Notes: generated by a model from the letters alone, not told the origin. A stretch of DNA of 64,000 bases from Aphrocallistes beatrix (GCA_963281255.1 OY725496.1:4255723-4319722), one strand, 5' to 3'; counted from the stretch's first letter, positions 30,001 through 39,985 are shown. Program-made: numbers and translations.

Positions 30001-30131
30001 CATACATGCCAATAGCCCCATTTTTGGAGGGACGTCCCGCTTTTTCGCTCTTATTTGAGCTAATTTTCACGAGTGTCCCGTTTTACGACATTTCTCATTA
30101 TGTCCAGCTTTTCTGGATTCCTTATAATAAA

Positions 30132-30674
30132 AAGTCGAGAGAGCATGCTCGTTAAGTCGAGAGAGCATGCTCGTTAGGTCGAGAGAGCATGCTCGTTATC
30201 TACTCCATTGGAGTAAGCAGAACTTTCGTCCCTGGAATTTTCGTCCCCGGAATTTTTGTCTCATTAGAGACTAAAATAAACGGGCACTAATGTGTTAGGA
30301 ACGGAAATTGAGGCTTTTGGAGTGGAGTATGTTTGAAAAAAAGGGTGAAAATGAGGCATTTTGATTGAGAAATCAACAGGTGCGAAAAGGGCATTTCAGG
30401 GGACGAAAGTTCTGCCATTCCTCCATTGGTTACCAGCATCATACCTGCTTATAATAGTAGGAAGTTATTACATATATGAAACTTCTCGAAATAATTTAAA
30501 CCAATTTTACATCAGGATTTTTATAGGTGATACTCCGTACGGGAAGTACAGTATCTAGGGCGCATGTAGTAGATCAAAATCAGTAAATACTTGTACCTTT
30601 TTTTGAATATAAAGAAGGTATAAATGTAAGGAGCATGCTCTCTAGACCTAATGAGCATGCTCTCTCGACTTTTC
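30132..30674. mobile_element. DNA-transposon-like segment with GTCGAGAGAGCATGCTC inverted ends
   Basis: Three 22-bp tandem copies of a unit with GTCGAGAGAGCATGCTC at 30132-30198 face inverted copies at 30630-30674. They enclose a nested 209-bp MITE. I see no transposase and cannot fix a target duplication, so it may also be a chance-enlarged inverted repeat. Confidence 0.5.
30212..30420. mobile_element. 209-bp MULE-type MITE
   Basis: Ends GCAGAACTTTCGTCCC and GGGACGAAAGTTCTGC a few bases inside each border, with CTCCATTGG repeated at 30203-30211 and 30421-30429. A 9-bp target duplication is typical of Mutator-like elements. Non-autonomous. Confidence 0.65.
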
Positions 30675-30679
30675 AATAC

Positions 30680-30760
30680 CTCATATTTTGAGCACAATTT
30701 GAGCATATTTTGAGCATAATTTGAGCATAATTTGAGCATATTTTGAGCATAGTTTGAAGA
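30680..30760. repeat. Short AT-rich tandem repeat (TTTGAGCATA units)
   Basis: Six or so imperfect copies of an 11-13 bp unit with TTTGAGCATA. No coding content. Confidence 0.7.
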
Positions 30761-30938
30761 AAACTTTTTTAAGATTGGTACAATGTTCCCCAGAGTAAGT
30801 TTTAAATGTGGGTTAATTTGAAATGGTTGTCATGCGTGAAAAAAATTATCACAATGATACCTCAGTTTCTCTCCTCCTTTCTCATGTAGTCGCCATCCAG
30901 ACATCTCACAAATTCGCTGCGATGCCAAGTGAGTATAG

Positions 30939-31304
30939 CAGTGGTGGGCAACCTTTGCCCGCGCGACAAAATTTGATGCCCCGCGACTCTTTTCAAACAC
31001 TATATTATGGGGCCCGCGTGTTGGTGATTGTAATACAAAATTGGCCCCCCTAATTTTGGTGTGAAATTGTTGCTGAATATCAATATATCTTCTATAATTC
31101 TTGTATAATGATTCAATTTTATACTTAGTTATTTTTGTTTTTATAAGTATAATTTTAGTTGTTATTACCTTCCATATAGGTTTCTAATGTCAGTTCTTGG
31201 TACGGCCATGGTGACGTGACTGTGAATTGACAGATTTGGGGTCCGCGAGACCCCTCTTGGGTCCCAATTGTGATCCACTTAAGGATTAAGGTTGCCCGCC
31301 ACTG
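30939..31304. mobile_element. 366-bp hAT (Charlie-like) non-autonomous element
   Basis: Ends CAGTGGTGGGCAACCTT and AAGGTTGCCCGCCACTG, flanked by the perfect 8-bp duplication GAGTATAG at 30931-30938 and 31305-31312. CAGTGG-type ends with GGCAACCTT are typical of hAT-Charlie elements. The interior is non-coding. It ends 155 bp before the WDR19 start. Confidence 0.85.
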
Positions 31305-31459
31305 GAGTATAGTCTGGCATAGCTGTTGTTCAAATGCGTCCCACTGTACTAGGCGATACCCTAGGGGACCCCTTTTTAAGCCTTGATGCTGTGGCAATTA
31401 TTAAATACATACAAATCACAATTTGAGAACCTAGCTTAGCAAAGTCCTAGAGATTGGCA

Positions 31460-34400
31460 ATGAAGCGTCTCTTCAGCATCGAGGAAGGGGTGCCAGTACG
31501 TATGCAATGGCAGAAGAAGCATGGTAACTTCCTGGCAGTGGCAACCCTTCAGAACGGAGTACACCTATACGATAGACACGGGGACCTGAGGAGGGAGATC
31601 CCACTCTCTGGTTCCTTCGTCTGCATGGACTGGCAACGGGACGGAGATGTGTTGGCTGTGATACAAGACAGGAACACAGTATGCTACCTCTGGGAAGCCC
31701 ACTCCCAGCGGATGGGACAGATTGATGTCAACCTGAAGGACCAACTGACCTGGTGCGCTTGGTCCAAGGTCAGCTCTCACCTGGCGATCGGCACCTCTAA
31801 GGGAAGCCTCATCGTGTACAACCACCAGACCTCCAAGAAGGTGCCCGTGATTGGGAAGCACGCGAAGAGAATATCCTGCGGGGCCTGGAACTCTCAGAAC
31901 CAGATCGTGCTCGGGTCAGAGGATAAGTCCATCTCTCTCAACTCCGCGGACGGAGACGAACTGAAGAAGATCTCAGTGCGAGTAGAGCCCAGCAACATCC
32001 GACTGTCCAACATGAAGAGGGACAGCTCCAAGGCCTCGTTTGAGACCAGCGTCAGTGCGGTCCTGGGGCGTAGGACCTTGTTCCTGTGGGACACAGAGGA
32101 GACCGGGGCCGCGGAGGCGAGTGCGGGACAGGTGCAGGTAGAGCTGGCGTTCCAGAACTCGTACGGGGACATCGTGGACTACACGTGGTACGGAGATGGG
32201 TATCTGTGCTTAGCCTTCTCTAATGGGTTTACGGTGGTGGTGTCGACACACCCCACGGAGATAGGACACGAACTGACTCAGGCGCGGCCGCACAAGAACA
32301 CGCTGGAGAGCTTCGCTGTGTCAGGAGTGAGCAAAGCCGCGAGTATCGGCACCTCTCCCCAGCAGATCACACTCGTGGACCTGTCCGACCCTAAGGAAGC
32401 GCTGGCAATCCTCTCGGTCGAGGAGGAGATCGGCAAGCTAGACCGGATGTCCTGGACGGACGACGGTCAGTTGTTGAGTGTGTCCACCACGGAAGGGACT
32501 GTCCTCACCTACCTGGCCTCCCTCCCTGTCCTAGGGGACGCCTGTCTCACCTGTCTCGCCTACCTCACCTCCCTCACGGAGGTCACGACCTTCGACCCCG
32601 TGCAGCAGGAGGTGTCCATGGTGCGGGTGAGCGTGCCGGTAGAGCCCCAGTTCATGGCCGTGGGGCCGGACGTTCTGGCCGTGGGGATGAACAACCGTGT
32701 CTGGTACTACGAGCTGCACGAGGAGCGGTGGGGGGAGCTTGGCGACCGCGAGTACCTCGGGAATGTGAGGAGTGTGCGCGTGAGCGGGGACTACGCCGCG
32801 GTCCTGTTCGAGGACAAGATTCAGCTGCACCTGGTGGACGGGTGCGAAGAGGGGGACGAGAGTAGACAGTCCCGCCTCTTCCCAGGGCCTGAGGGGAAGT
32901 GCGCGATCACTTGCTGCCAGCTGACACCTGACTTCCTGGTCTACGGCAGTGCGGAGGGCGCCATCTGCTTCTTCTTCCTCGAGGAGTGGCGGATGGTGTC
33001 CGAGTTCAAGCACGACACAAGCGTGCGCTATCTGGCGCCCGATCCCAGCGGCACGCGGCTGGCGTTCATCGACGACAAAGGGGACGGCTACGTGTACAGC
33101 CCGGTGGACGACTCCCTGGTGGAGATACCCAGCATGGGGGCGGGGGTACGGGGCGTCCTGTGGGACCAGTTCCTCATGGACAAGGGAGTGTTCGCTACCC
33201 ACGAGGCGGGTAAAATCCGCGGATACTTGTTCCTTCGCGACACGATATACGGACCTCAGTGCGAGTACCTGGGCGAGAGTCCGCTGGGGGAGGGCTACCA
33301 TCCGCTGCTACTGTACGGGGGTGAGGTCTGGTGTCTGAACACGCACGGCAAACTCGTCACTTCCCAGATGAGGTCCCACGAGCAGCCGGAGGACAAGATG
33401 GGGGACAAATCGAACCGCTTCGTGGAGGAGCAGTTCCTGGAAGAGTCGCTGGAGCAGGCGCTGCGTCTGAACCGCTTCCGCGACTGCTGGGGCCTGGCGC
33501 AGACCATCGGCGGCAAGAGGGCCTGGAGACAGGTCGCGGAGAGGGCGCTCTTCCTCCTGGACGTCGAGCTGGCACAGCGCGCCTACCGGGAGGAGGGGGA
33601 AGGGGGCATGGTGCTGTCCCTGGAGTTCCTCTTGCCTCTGGAGGACAGGAACCTGGTTTCCGGACACATCCTGGCTCTGAGGGAGGAGTTCGACGCGGCG
33701 CAGGACCTGTTCCTCCGCTCCTCGCAACCGCAGGCCGCCCTCAGTATGCGCAGAGACCTCCTGCACTGGGACCAAGCCCTGCAGCTGGCCAACGCGCTCT
33801 CCCCCGTCCAGATCCCAGCGATCAGCCGCGAGTACGCGCAGCAGCTGGAGTTCCAGGGGGACTACGGCGGGGCGCTGGAGAACTTCGAGCGGGGCGTGAC
33901 AGGGCGGGAGGAGGACGCGGAGAATGATCTCCTGTGCCAGGCGGGAATGGCGCGTAACTGCGTCCGGGTGGGCGAGATTTCGCGCGGGGAATCGCTAGCC
34001 CGACAGCACCCCTCCCGCCGCGTGAAGGAAGAGTGCGCGCAGCTGCTCGAGTCCCTGCGTCTGTTCGCACAGGCGGGGCAGCTGTTCGAGGAGGCGAAGG
34101 AGATGGAGCGCGCGGCCTCCGTCTACGCCCGCCTCAAGCAGTGGAACAAAGTCGGCCACCTGCTCCCCCACGTGACCTCCTGCAAGCTGCAGGCGCAGTA
34201 CGCCAAGGCCAGGGAGGCGGACGGGAGCTTCGTGGAGGCGATCCGCGCCTACGAGCTGGCGGGGGACTACGAGAGCATCGTCCGCATCAACCTGGAGAGT
34301 CTGGGCGCGGTGGACGAGGCGGTTCGTGTGGCCCAGGAGTCCCAGTCGCACGCAGGGGCGCGCCTGGTGGCCAGGTTCTACCAGAAGAGAGGCCGGTTCG

Positions 34401-35536
34401 GAGAAGCGGTGGAGTTCCTCGTCCTCAGCAAGTGCTTGGACGAGGCTTTCCAGATGGCGATCCAGCAGAACGAGATGAAGCGATTCGCAGAGATAATCGG
34501 GGACAGAGCTGGGCTGGAGGACAACCTGCGTATCGCCAAGTATTTCGAGGAGCGGAAGGAACATTACCTGACAGGGGTCTTCTATCTGAGGTGTGAAGAC
34601 CACGCTAGGGCCCTCAGACACCTGCTGCTCGCACCCACGGGGCTGCCGGAGAGGGACAGCATAGCTCTGGCTATAGAGACGGTCGGGCGGGCGGACAACG
34701 AGGCCCTGACCCATCAGCTGATCGCCTTCCTCATGGGGGAAGCGGACGGTGAGCCGAAGGACGCGCGCTACCTCTTCCAGCTGTACATGGCCTTGAAGCA
34801 ATTCAGAGAAGCGGCCAGAACTGCGGTTATCATCGCTAGGGAGGACCAGGCAGCTGGGAACTACCGCAACGCGAGGGACATGCTCCTCAAGATGTACCGC
34901 GAGCTGAGGGACAAACACATCCGCGTCCCCAACGAGATGTTCCACAGCCTGATGCTGCTGCACTCCTACATCCTGGTCAGGTTCCACGTGAAGAGGAAGG
35001 ACCACGCGAAGGCCGGCCGTCTCCTGGTCCGCGTAGCCAGCAGCATCAGCAAGTTCCCCTCCCACGTCGTGCAGATCCTCACCTCCACCGTGATCGAGTG
35101 CCAGAGGGCCGGACTCAAGCAGCACGCGTTCACCTACGCAGCCATGCTGATGCGGCCGGAGTACCGGCAGCAGATAGATGGGAAGTGGAAGAAGAACGTG
35201 GAGACGATCGTGCGTAAGTCTGAGAAAGAAGAACAGGCGTCAGACCCCCTTCTCCCCTGCCCCTTCTGCCACAACTCCCTCCCCGAGTACCAGCTGGACT
35301 GTCTCCAGTGCAAGAACAACGTCCCCTACTGCCTCCTCACGGGGAGACACATGGTGCTAGAGGATTGGACTCGCTGTCCTCACTGCTTGTTCCCCGCCCT
35401 CTACAGCGAACTCTCGCCGTTCGCGGAAGAAGAGGGAGCTGTGTGTCTCATGTGTAACGAGGCGCTCTCCCCCAGACACGTGACCAAGATGGACGATCCA
35501 ACCCCCTATCTCAGACCCCACGAGACGACTGAGTGA
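31460..35536 (+). CDS. WDR19: WDR19/IFT144, IFT-A core subunit, in one exon
   Basis: 1358 residues from the ATG at 31460 (MKRLFSIEEG, like human MKRIFSLLEK; an upstream in-frame TTG was not used). WD40 propellers occupy about 1-600 (GNFLAVATLQNGVHLYDRHG, DGDVLAVIQDRN, VIGKHAKRISCGAWN), a long TPR-like solenoid about 620-1230 (MRRDLLHWDQALQLANAL, YLFQLYMALKQFREAARTA), and a C-terminal zinc-binding region with CPFC, CLQC, CPHC and CLMC pairs. Human WDR19 is 1342 residues. It is part of IFT-A, driving retrograde transport and delivering membrane cargo into cilia. Over 4 kb with no intron is striking, as the vertebrate gene has dozens. Coding DNA is much GC-richer than its surroundings, producing long antisense shadow ORFs. 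Confidence 0.97.
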   Translation: MKRLFSIEEGVPVRMQWQKKHGNFLAVATLQNGVHLYDRHGDLRREIPLSGSFVCMDWQRDGDVLAVIQDRNTVCYLWEAHSQRMGQIDVNLKDQLTWCAWSKVSSHLAIGTSKGSLIVYNHQTSKKVPVIGKHAKRISCGAWNSQNQIVLGSEDKSISLNSADGDELKKISVRVEPSNIRLSNMKRDSSKASFETSVSAVLGRRTLFLWDTEETGAAEASAGQVQVELAFQNSYGDIVDYTWYGDGYLCLAFSNGFTVVVSTHPTEIGHELTQARPHKNTLESFAVSGVSKAASIGTSPQQITLVDLSDPKEALAILSVEEEIGKLDRMSWTDDGQLLSVSTTEGTVLTYLASLPVLGDACLTCLAYLTSLTEVTTFDPVQQEVSMVRVSVPVEPQFMAVGPDVLAVGMNNRVWYYELHEERWGELGDREYLGNVRSVRVSGDYAAVLFEDKIQLHLVDGCEEGDESRQSRLFPGPEGKCAITCCQLTPDFLVYGSAEGAICFFFLEEWRMVSEFKHDTSVRYLAPDPSGTRLAFIDDKGDGYVYSPVDDSLVEIPSMGAGVRGVLWDQFLMDKGVFATHEAGKIRGYLFLRDTIYGPQCEYLGESPLGEGYHPLLLYGGEVWCLNTHGKLVTSQMRSHEQPEDKMGDKSNRFVEEQFLEESLEQALRLNRFRDCWGLAQTIGGKRAWRQVAERALFLLDVELAQRAYREEGEGGMVLSLEFLLPLEDRNLVSGHILALREEFDAAQDLFLRSSQPQAALSMRRDLLHWDQALQLANALSPVQIPAISREYAQQLEFQGDYGGALENFERGVTGREEDAENDLLCQAGMARNCVRVGEISRGESLARQHPSRRVKEECAQLLESLRLFAQAGQLFEEAKEMERAASVYARLKQWNKVGHLLPHVTSCKLQAQYAKAREADGSFVEAIRAYELAGDYESIVRINLESLGAVDEAVRVAQESQSHAGARLVARFYQKRGRFGEAVEFLVLSKCLDEAFQMAIQQNEMKRFAEIIGDRAGLEDNLRIAKYFEERKEHYLTGVFYLRCEDHARALRHLLLAPTGLPERDSIALAIETVGRADNEALTHQLIAFLMGEADGEPKDARYLFQLYMALKQFREAARTAVIIAREDQAAGNYRNARDMLLKMYRELRDKHIRVPNEMFHSLMLLHSYILVRFHVKRKDHAKAGRLLVRVASSISKFPSHVVQILTSTVIECQRAGLKQHAFTYAAMLMRPEYRQQIDGKWKKNVETIVRKSEKEEQASDPLLPCPFCHNSLPEYQLDCLQCKNNVPYCLLTGRHMVLEDWTRCPHCLFPALYSELSPFAEEEGAVCLMCNEALSPRHVTKMDDPTPYLRPHETTE

Positions 35537-36142
35537 CTCTTCACACCTATTAACATGAGACAACTCTATTATGCCTTATCTTACTCACGGTACTGTTTGT
35601 CCTGTTTAATTAATTATCTTCAAGGAGACCGCTGCTATTTACACAGTTGCCATGTCATACTGAATGCTTAACATAGAAGTATGCTATAACACCTCTTGAA
35701 TCATATATTGGGTGGGTTTGTGATTACAATACGCTAGTCCTTTTCAGCCAAAAATACTAATTCTCATTTCCTGACTCTTTTCTTAAAATTGCTGAAATTA
35801 TTTTAGAATATCACAATCTGGCTAATGCAAATTAATAACATAATTCCCGTTAATCTCCTCTATTCCAATAATTAATTTCGAACTTACAGTTTGATTTGCT
35901 ACAGCAGTTCTAATCTATTTATGTATATTTGCAAATCATAGGTGTTTATGGGTATTTCTGCTGATTTATGTTCAATTGCATCAAATCAAATTGAATCATC
36001 AATTTGAACCAAATCATTCGGATAAGACTCATGAATTCAAACCTTCAAGTTTAGAATATAAATTGGTCAGTCGTTGCGGTACAGCTTGATATCAACTTTG
36101 TAAGCTACTCATCGAGCGATCATCTCATTTCTTAGTATTCTG
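35537..36142. other. AT-rich spacer between WDR19 and the BED/hAT gene
   Basis: 606 bp. I searched for a CAG-type hAT end that could pair with downstream DNA and found none. An ATATAAATTGG TATA-like site at about 36056 could serve the next gene. Confidence 0.5.
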
Positions 36143-38344
36143 ATGGCTGAATACAACATAGAGGGAAATAGCATTGATCAGAGATTACTGGATTCCGTTA
36201 TTGACAATGCACTCTCATTCCAACCCATCCCCACCACGACAGAGGTAGTTATCCTCGAAGCGCCCGATGTAGAGAAGACCTACAGCCTCCTACCGCCAGA
36301 TATGGAACCGTACGAGTCCCCTACCCTCTCCGCTCTAAACCCGACCAGGAGGTCTCGTCCGAAATGGTACACTCGCTTCTTCGAGCCCATCCCTGGTAGC
36401 CAGCAGAAGCGACACAGGTGTGTAGAGTGCGGGTGGGAGGGAATGGCCATCCCAGAGTCACTGTCCAATCTCAAAAGACATTTCACTTTCAAAAAGTATA
36501 ACGATTGCAAACTCAAGTTTATCGGGTGGGAAGCTGAAAACGCCATTGTGTCCAAATCGCATACAGACCATAAACCATTCACAGGCTCAGTTGAATATGA
36601 CAACTCGAGACTCCCTCAAAACAAAGACAGACCGAGTGACGATGTGTATCTTAAGTTAGCTAATTTTGTAGTTTCCGCCGAGATCCCACTCTCCACGGTC
36701 GATTGCCCCGAATTTCTCAGCTTCTGTCAGGCTCTCAACCCCCAATACACCCTCCCATACAGCAGCACCGTCAAGTCCTTGATGGAGAAGATCAAGTCGA
36801 GTGGGGATGAAGCTATTCAGAATGAGCTGAACCTTTCTCAAGTGGTCACGTTGTCGATCGATGGTTGGTCTAGTCCTCGCTTGTTGAGCATGATCGCAGT
36901 CATAGTCAACTACCAAACACCGAATAGCATCGCAAAGTCCGAGCTTATAGGTGTTGAATTGTTCAGAGGGGATCATAGTGAGGAGAGTATAGCGAACTTT
37001 ATCTTAGATGTAAGCAAGAGCTGGGGGATTGAAGGCAAAATAGTCCGAATTGGCTTGGATAGAAAGTCCCAAAATATTATAAACAAGACGCTCGAGTTAA
37101 AAGAGGAGTTCCTTGATAAGTCAGCGGCTCCTAGCGAGTCTGATGGGGAGTGTGAAGAGCCCCCTGACCTCGAAGAGATCAGCGATGAACTGGTCAATCC
37201 CGCCGCACTGAATGTCTTCTTCAAGTTGAACACGACCACTCCTGACTCGGTACTCACTCGCCTTCGCACCCATGGCTTGTTGCCGATTTCCTCTCCTTGT
37301 GTACGGCACAGCATCCAGCTAGTCATCAACGAGTTCTTGAAAAGCCAGTTGGGATTCTACGGTCCTGTTGATAAGCTTATCTCTAAAGCTAACTCGTATG
37401 TAAGATCAGTTAAGAACATGCCGAGTTGCAGCCAATTGTTCGCCGAGCATAAACTTGAGCTCGTCACGATGAATGTGAGTAGGTGGGACACAATGTACCA
37501 GATGGTGCAATCCCTCATCGCAGCAGAAGAGAGAGGAGTCCTGAACATGCTATCCGAGGCTAAGAGTCCATCACCCCCTAACAGCTATGAATTCAGTATT
37601 CTCCGCGAGATAGCCACTGCATTGGAGCCTCTGCACTTATTCACGCTAGAGCTACAGTACAGCCAAGGCTGTAGCTCCATCATCATCCCGGCTCTGAAGT
37701 TGATTCATGAAGAGCTGGGACAGTCAGTCAAGCAGGAAGATTCCAGTGTTCCGATCAGCGAGCACAGATCTCCACTAGACCTGCTGAACAGTGCTGTGCT
37801 GAGTCAGTTCAGAGAGGTCACGCAGGATAATTTTTTGATAATTGCGAATTGTTTGGACCCCAGATTCGCTGCTAAAGCTTTGGAAACACCGAATTCCATG
37901 AATCTGCTCACCCACGCGATGAAAGCGATGATAGAAATTGAATCAGTCGGAGAAGTGCCTGAAGCTTGTGCTGAGATTCCACAGGCTAAACGTAGGAAAT
38001 CCCTCTTCGACTCTTTTCGGGAGAATTCCTCCAAAATCCCTGATTCGGACAGGATTAACATGGAAGTAACCGCGTTCAAAGCTGAGTCCAACTTGGTCGC
38101 CGGAGTGGCGGAGGTAGATCCGTATTTGTGGTGGGAGCGGAAGACCACTCAATTCCCTATTCTCTTCAAGCTCTCGAGGATATATCTAATTCCAGCAGAA
38201 TCAATCTGCGAGGAGAGAGTACTCAGCCTGGTGAGCCGGATTTACAGCCGATACCCTACAAGGTCCAGTGTCGACACCGTCCATCTGCTCGCCACTCTCA
38301 GGTTCAGAATGCTTAGACTTGAGAGAAAGGTAAGTGAGAACTAA
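36143..38344 (+). CDS. Intact BED-finger hAT transposase-like protein (possible domesticated ZBED)
   Basis: An uninterrupted 733-residue ORF. A BED-type zinc finger lies at about 70-120 (WYTRFFEP, CVECGW, LSNLKRHF). The RNase H-like core keeps candidate catalytic acids: D in LSIDGWSSPR, D in VRIGLDRKSQN, and E in SICEERVLS. Other hAT marks are CVRHSIQLVI and NVSRWDTMYQM, and the C-terminal dimerisation region WWERKTTQFPILFKLSRIYL with IPAESICEERVLS. No terminal inverted repeats or 8-bp duplication were seen within about 600 bp on either side. So it is either a host gene derived from a hAT element or an element whose ends I missed. DNA-binding is likely. Confidence 0.8.
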   Translation: MAEYNIEGNSIDQRLLDSVIDNALSFQPIPTTTEVVILEAPDVEKTYSLLPPDMEPYESPTLSALNPTRRSRPKWYTRFFEPIPGSQQKRHRCVECGWEGMAIPESLSNLKRHFTFKKYNDCKLKFIGWEAENAIVSKSHTDHKPFTGSVEYDNSRLPQNKDRPSDDVYLKLANFVVSAEIPLSTVDCPEFLSFCQALNPQYTLPYSSTVKSLMEKIKSSGDEAIQNELNLSQVVTLSIDGWSSPRLLSMIAVIVNYQTPNSIAKSELIGVELFRGDHSEESIANFILDVSKSWGIEGKIVRIGLDRKSQNIINKTLELKEEFLDKSAAPSESDGECEEPPDLEEISDELVNPAALNVFFKLNTTTPDSVLTRLRTHGLLPISSPCVRHSIQLVINEFLKSQLGFYGPVDKLISKANSYVRSVKNMPSCSQLFAEHKLELVTMNVSRWDTMYQMVQSLIAAEERGVLNMLSEAKSPSPPNSYEFSILREIATALEPLHLFTLELQYSQGCSSIIIPALKLIHEELGQSVKQEDSSVPISEHRSPLDLLNSAVLSQFREVTQDNFLIIANCLDPRFAAKALETPNSMNLLTHAMKAMIEIESVGEVPEACAEIPQAKRRKSLFDSFRENSSKIPDSDRINMEVTAFKAESNLVAGVAEVDPYLWWERKTTQFPILFKLSRIYLIPAESICEERVLSLVSRIYSRYPTRSSVDTVHLLATLRFRMLRLERKVSEN

Positions 38345-38724
38345 CCTGAATGTTTCCTGGCAACTATCCTTGTATATATGTATTCCACTGCTTGTATATA
38401 TTTTCACACAATCCAAGAAAATTGACACAAAAAATTCCACTTCCAACAAACGGACATTTTGGGTTAATTAAAAAAGTCGCTAAAGGGGGGGGGGGGCTTC
38501 TGCGGGGTTTATTAAAGGTTAACAAATTTTAACATCTTTTTGCCCCAAAATATAGCTTTTGTGCTATTTCAAATTCTGCGCTCTTTGGCATAATTTAACC
38601 TTAATTAATTAATCAATATTGTTTAACTCTGCCTAGTTACATGTTGTTCTAGTTTAAGATATTGAACAGCGAATCCACTTACAAATTAGATCACTTCGAG
38701 AATAATTTGCAGACTTCAACTATA
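38345..38724. other. Spacer with G-run and possible MITE relic
   Basis: A run of 12 G at about 38487, bordered by sequence vaguely like the right half of the 13314 foldback MITE (GTTAACAAATTTTAAC, then GCCCCAAAATATAGC). Too diverged to call firmly; otherwise AT-rich. Confidence 0.35.
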
Positions 38725-39597
38725 ATGGCGTCAGATGGATCCAACAAAGATTCTTACTTATTCGATCCAGATATTCTCACCAGCATCAATTTCTGTAATC
38801 TCAAATCTGATCTTCCCCCCCACATTACCCCTTCCTCTCCTGGAGACGGATTAGTCCTCAGACCTCTGAGCGTAACCGATTTCCACAAAGGGTACATGGA
38901 CCTTCTGTCTCAGCTCACGAAAGTAGGAGAAGTGAGTGAGGAGACTTATGAGCATCAGTTTAGAGGAATGAAGGAGAGTAATTCTGCTTATTACATCGCA
39001 GTCATCGAGGACATTGCTAGAGGTTAGTCTTTAGTTATTGAATAGAGGTGCTGGGATTCGCCCATTACAATTTATCAAGCATATTTATAAATTGAATTTC
39101 GAGCAAAATGGGCTTGTTATTAGGCGATCCCATTCTCCTACTCTACACCCAAGTTTCTATATTAAATATAATCCTGTGCTTTTCACCAAATTACTAGTAG
39201 GCTATTTGTTATAAATGTACAATATCTCTTTCGTTAAGATTGTAAAATACTATATAATAGCATTCGAGTTTATAAATAGTTGGTGACATGAAATCTCAGC
39301 TTATAATCCCACTTTCTGTTCCTAGGCAAAGTGGTCGCTTCCACCACTCTCCACATTGAACGCAAGTTCATCCACGGAGCAGCTCTGAGGGGAAGGATTG
39401 AAGATGTGGTTGTAGATAAAGATTACAGAGGCAGACAGCTGGGGAAACTCTTAGTAGAATGTCTCCTGAAACTTGGCGAACAGCTGCGCTGTTACAAAGT
39501 AACATTGGATTGTGATCCCAAACTTAAACCTTACTATGAAAAGTTCGGATTCTCACACCCAGATGTCTTCTTCCTCGCCGTTAGATTTTTTGATTAA
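38725..39597 (+). CDS. GNPNAT1: GNPNAT1, glucosamine-6-phosphate N-acetyltransferase (2 exons)
   Basis: Exons 38725-39022 and 39326-39597 (donor AGAG/GTTAGT, acceptor CCTAG/GC, phase 1), 189 residues; human is 184. The join reads IEDIARGKVVASTTLHIERK. The GNAT fold is clear: RPLSVTDFHKGYMDLLSQLT at the start, GRIEDVVVDKDYRGRQLGK with the acetyl-CoA loop R-G-R-Q-L-G-K, then KVTLDCDPKLKPYYEKFGF. It makes N-acetylglucosamine-6-phosphate from glucosamine-6-phosphate and acetyl-CoA, an early step to UDP-GlcNAc for glycoproteins and chitin. The ATG at 38725 was chosen over an upstream in-frame TTG. Confidence 0.95.
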
Positions 39598-39985
39598 TAA
39601 CATAGACTTGTGTTTATTTTATCGATGAAGTAAGTCTCAATTACTATTGGTAGAATTCTCTTGCTACTGCCATCTTGTATCATGTTCTCATGTCATGGTA
39701 TTCTCAGAACGATGAGCTAAGCTCAGTATTCTTATCTTCCTCTGTTCCATCTCTCAATCCAGTTCAACATACATCTTATTTCAATGAAGATCATGGAATA
39801 GATTACATTATATAATATGGAATAATATATTCAACAGTTCGCATAATTTATAGAGATTGGTTCAAAAACTCTAGATAGTTCTAGATAAGAGATGAAGAAT
39901 CCATTATGTAATTTCAAAGCTAACATGCCATATACAAAATATATTTGATATTGTTTTGTGCTGTACTAGCCGCTAGCAGGAAGAG
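39598..39985. other. AT-rich spacer before SAMD4
   Basis: 388 bp; no repeat or regulatory motif that I can support. Confidence 0.5.

Larger units (their letters stand above)
25387..30065. repeat. Segmental duplication, block B
   Basis: Direct repeat of block A (22676-25308), enlarged by insertions at 25453-25896 and 28218-30000. The left edge falls inside the coding tail of the small membrane-protein gene, so that gene is truncated in this copy (a 45-codon ORF from 25323 runs into the copied tail). The match to block A ends around 30065, at GCTAATT. Confidence 0.88.

Noticed and set aside
29839-30155. Short ORFs at the MITE and its right flank
   Set aside because: They are translations of MITE ends and C/G runs, with no homology or codon bias.
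31454-31459. Earlier start of WDR19
   Set aside because: The upstream codon is TTG; the ATG at 31460 gives the family's MKR start. The same reasoning moved starts of the WD40 gene, SPATA4, uS14m, MED31 and GNPNAT1.
33995-35125. 376-residue minus-strand ORF opposite WDR19 (also 256 residues at 32531-33301)
   Set aside because: Shadow of GC-rich WDR19 codons; low-complexity Leu/Val/His composition, no domain, and the plus frame is a clear orthologue.
38440-38610. Second copy of the foldback MITE
   Set aside because: Only loose similarity to the right half of 13314-13539; no paired arms, so not called as an element.
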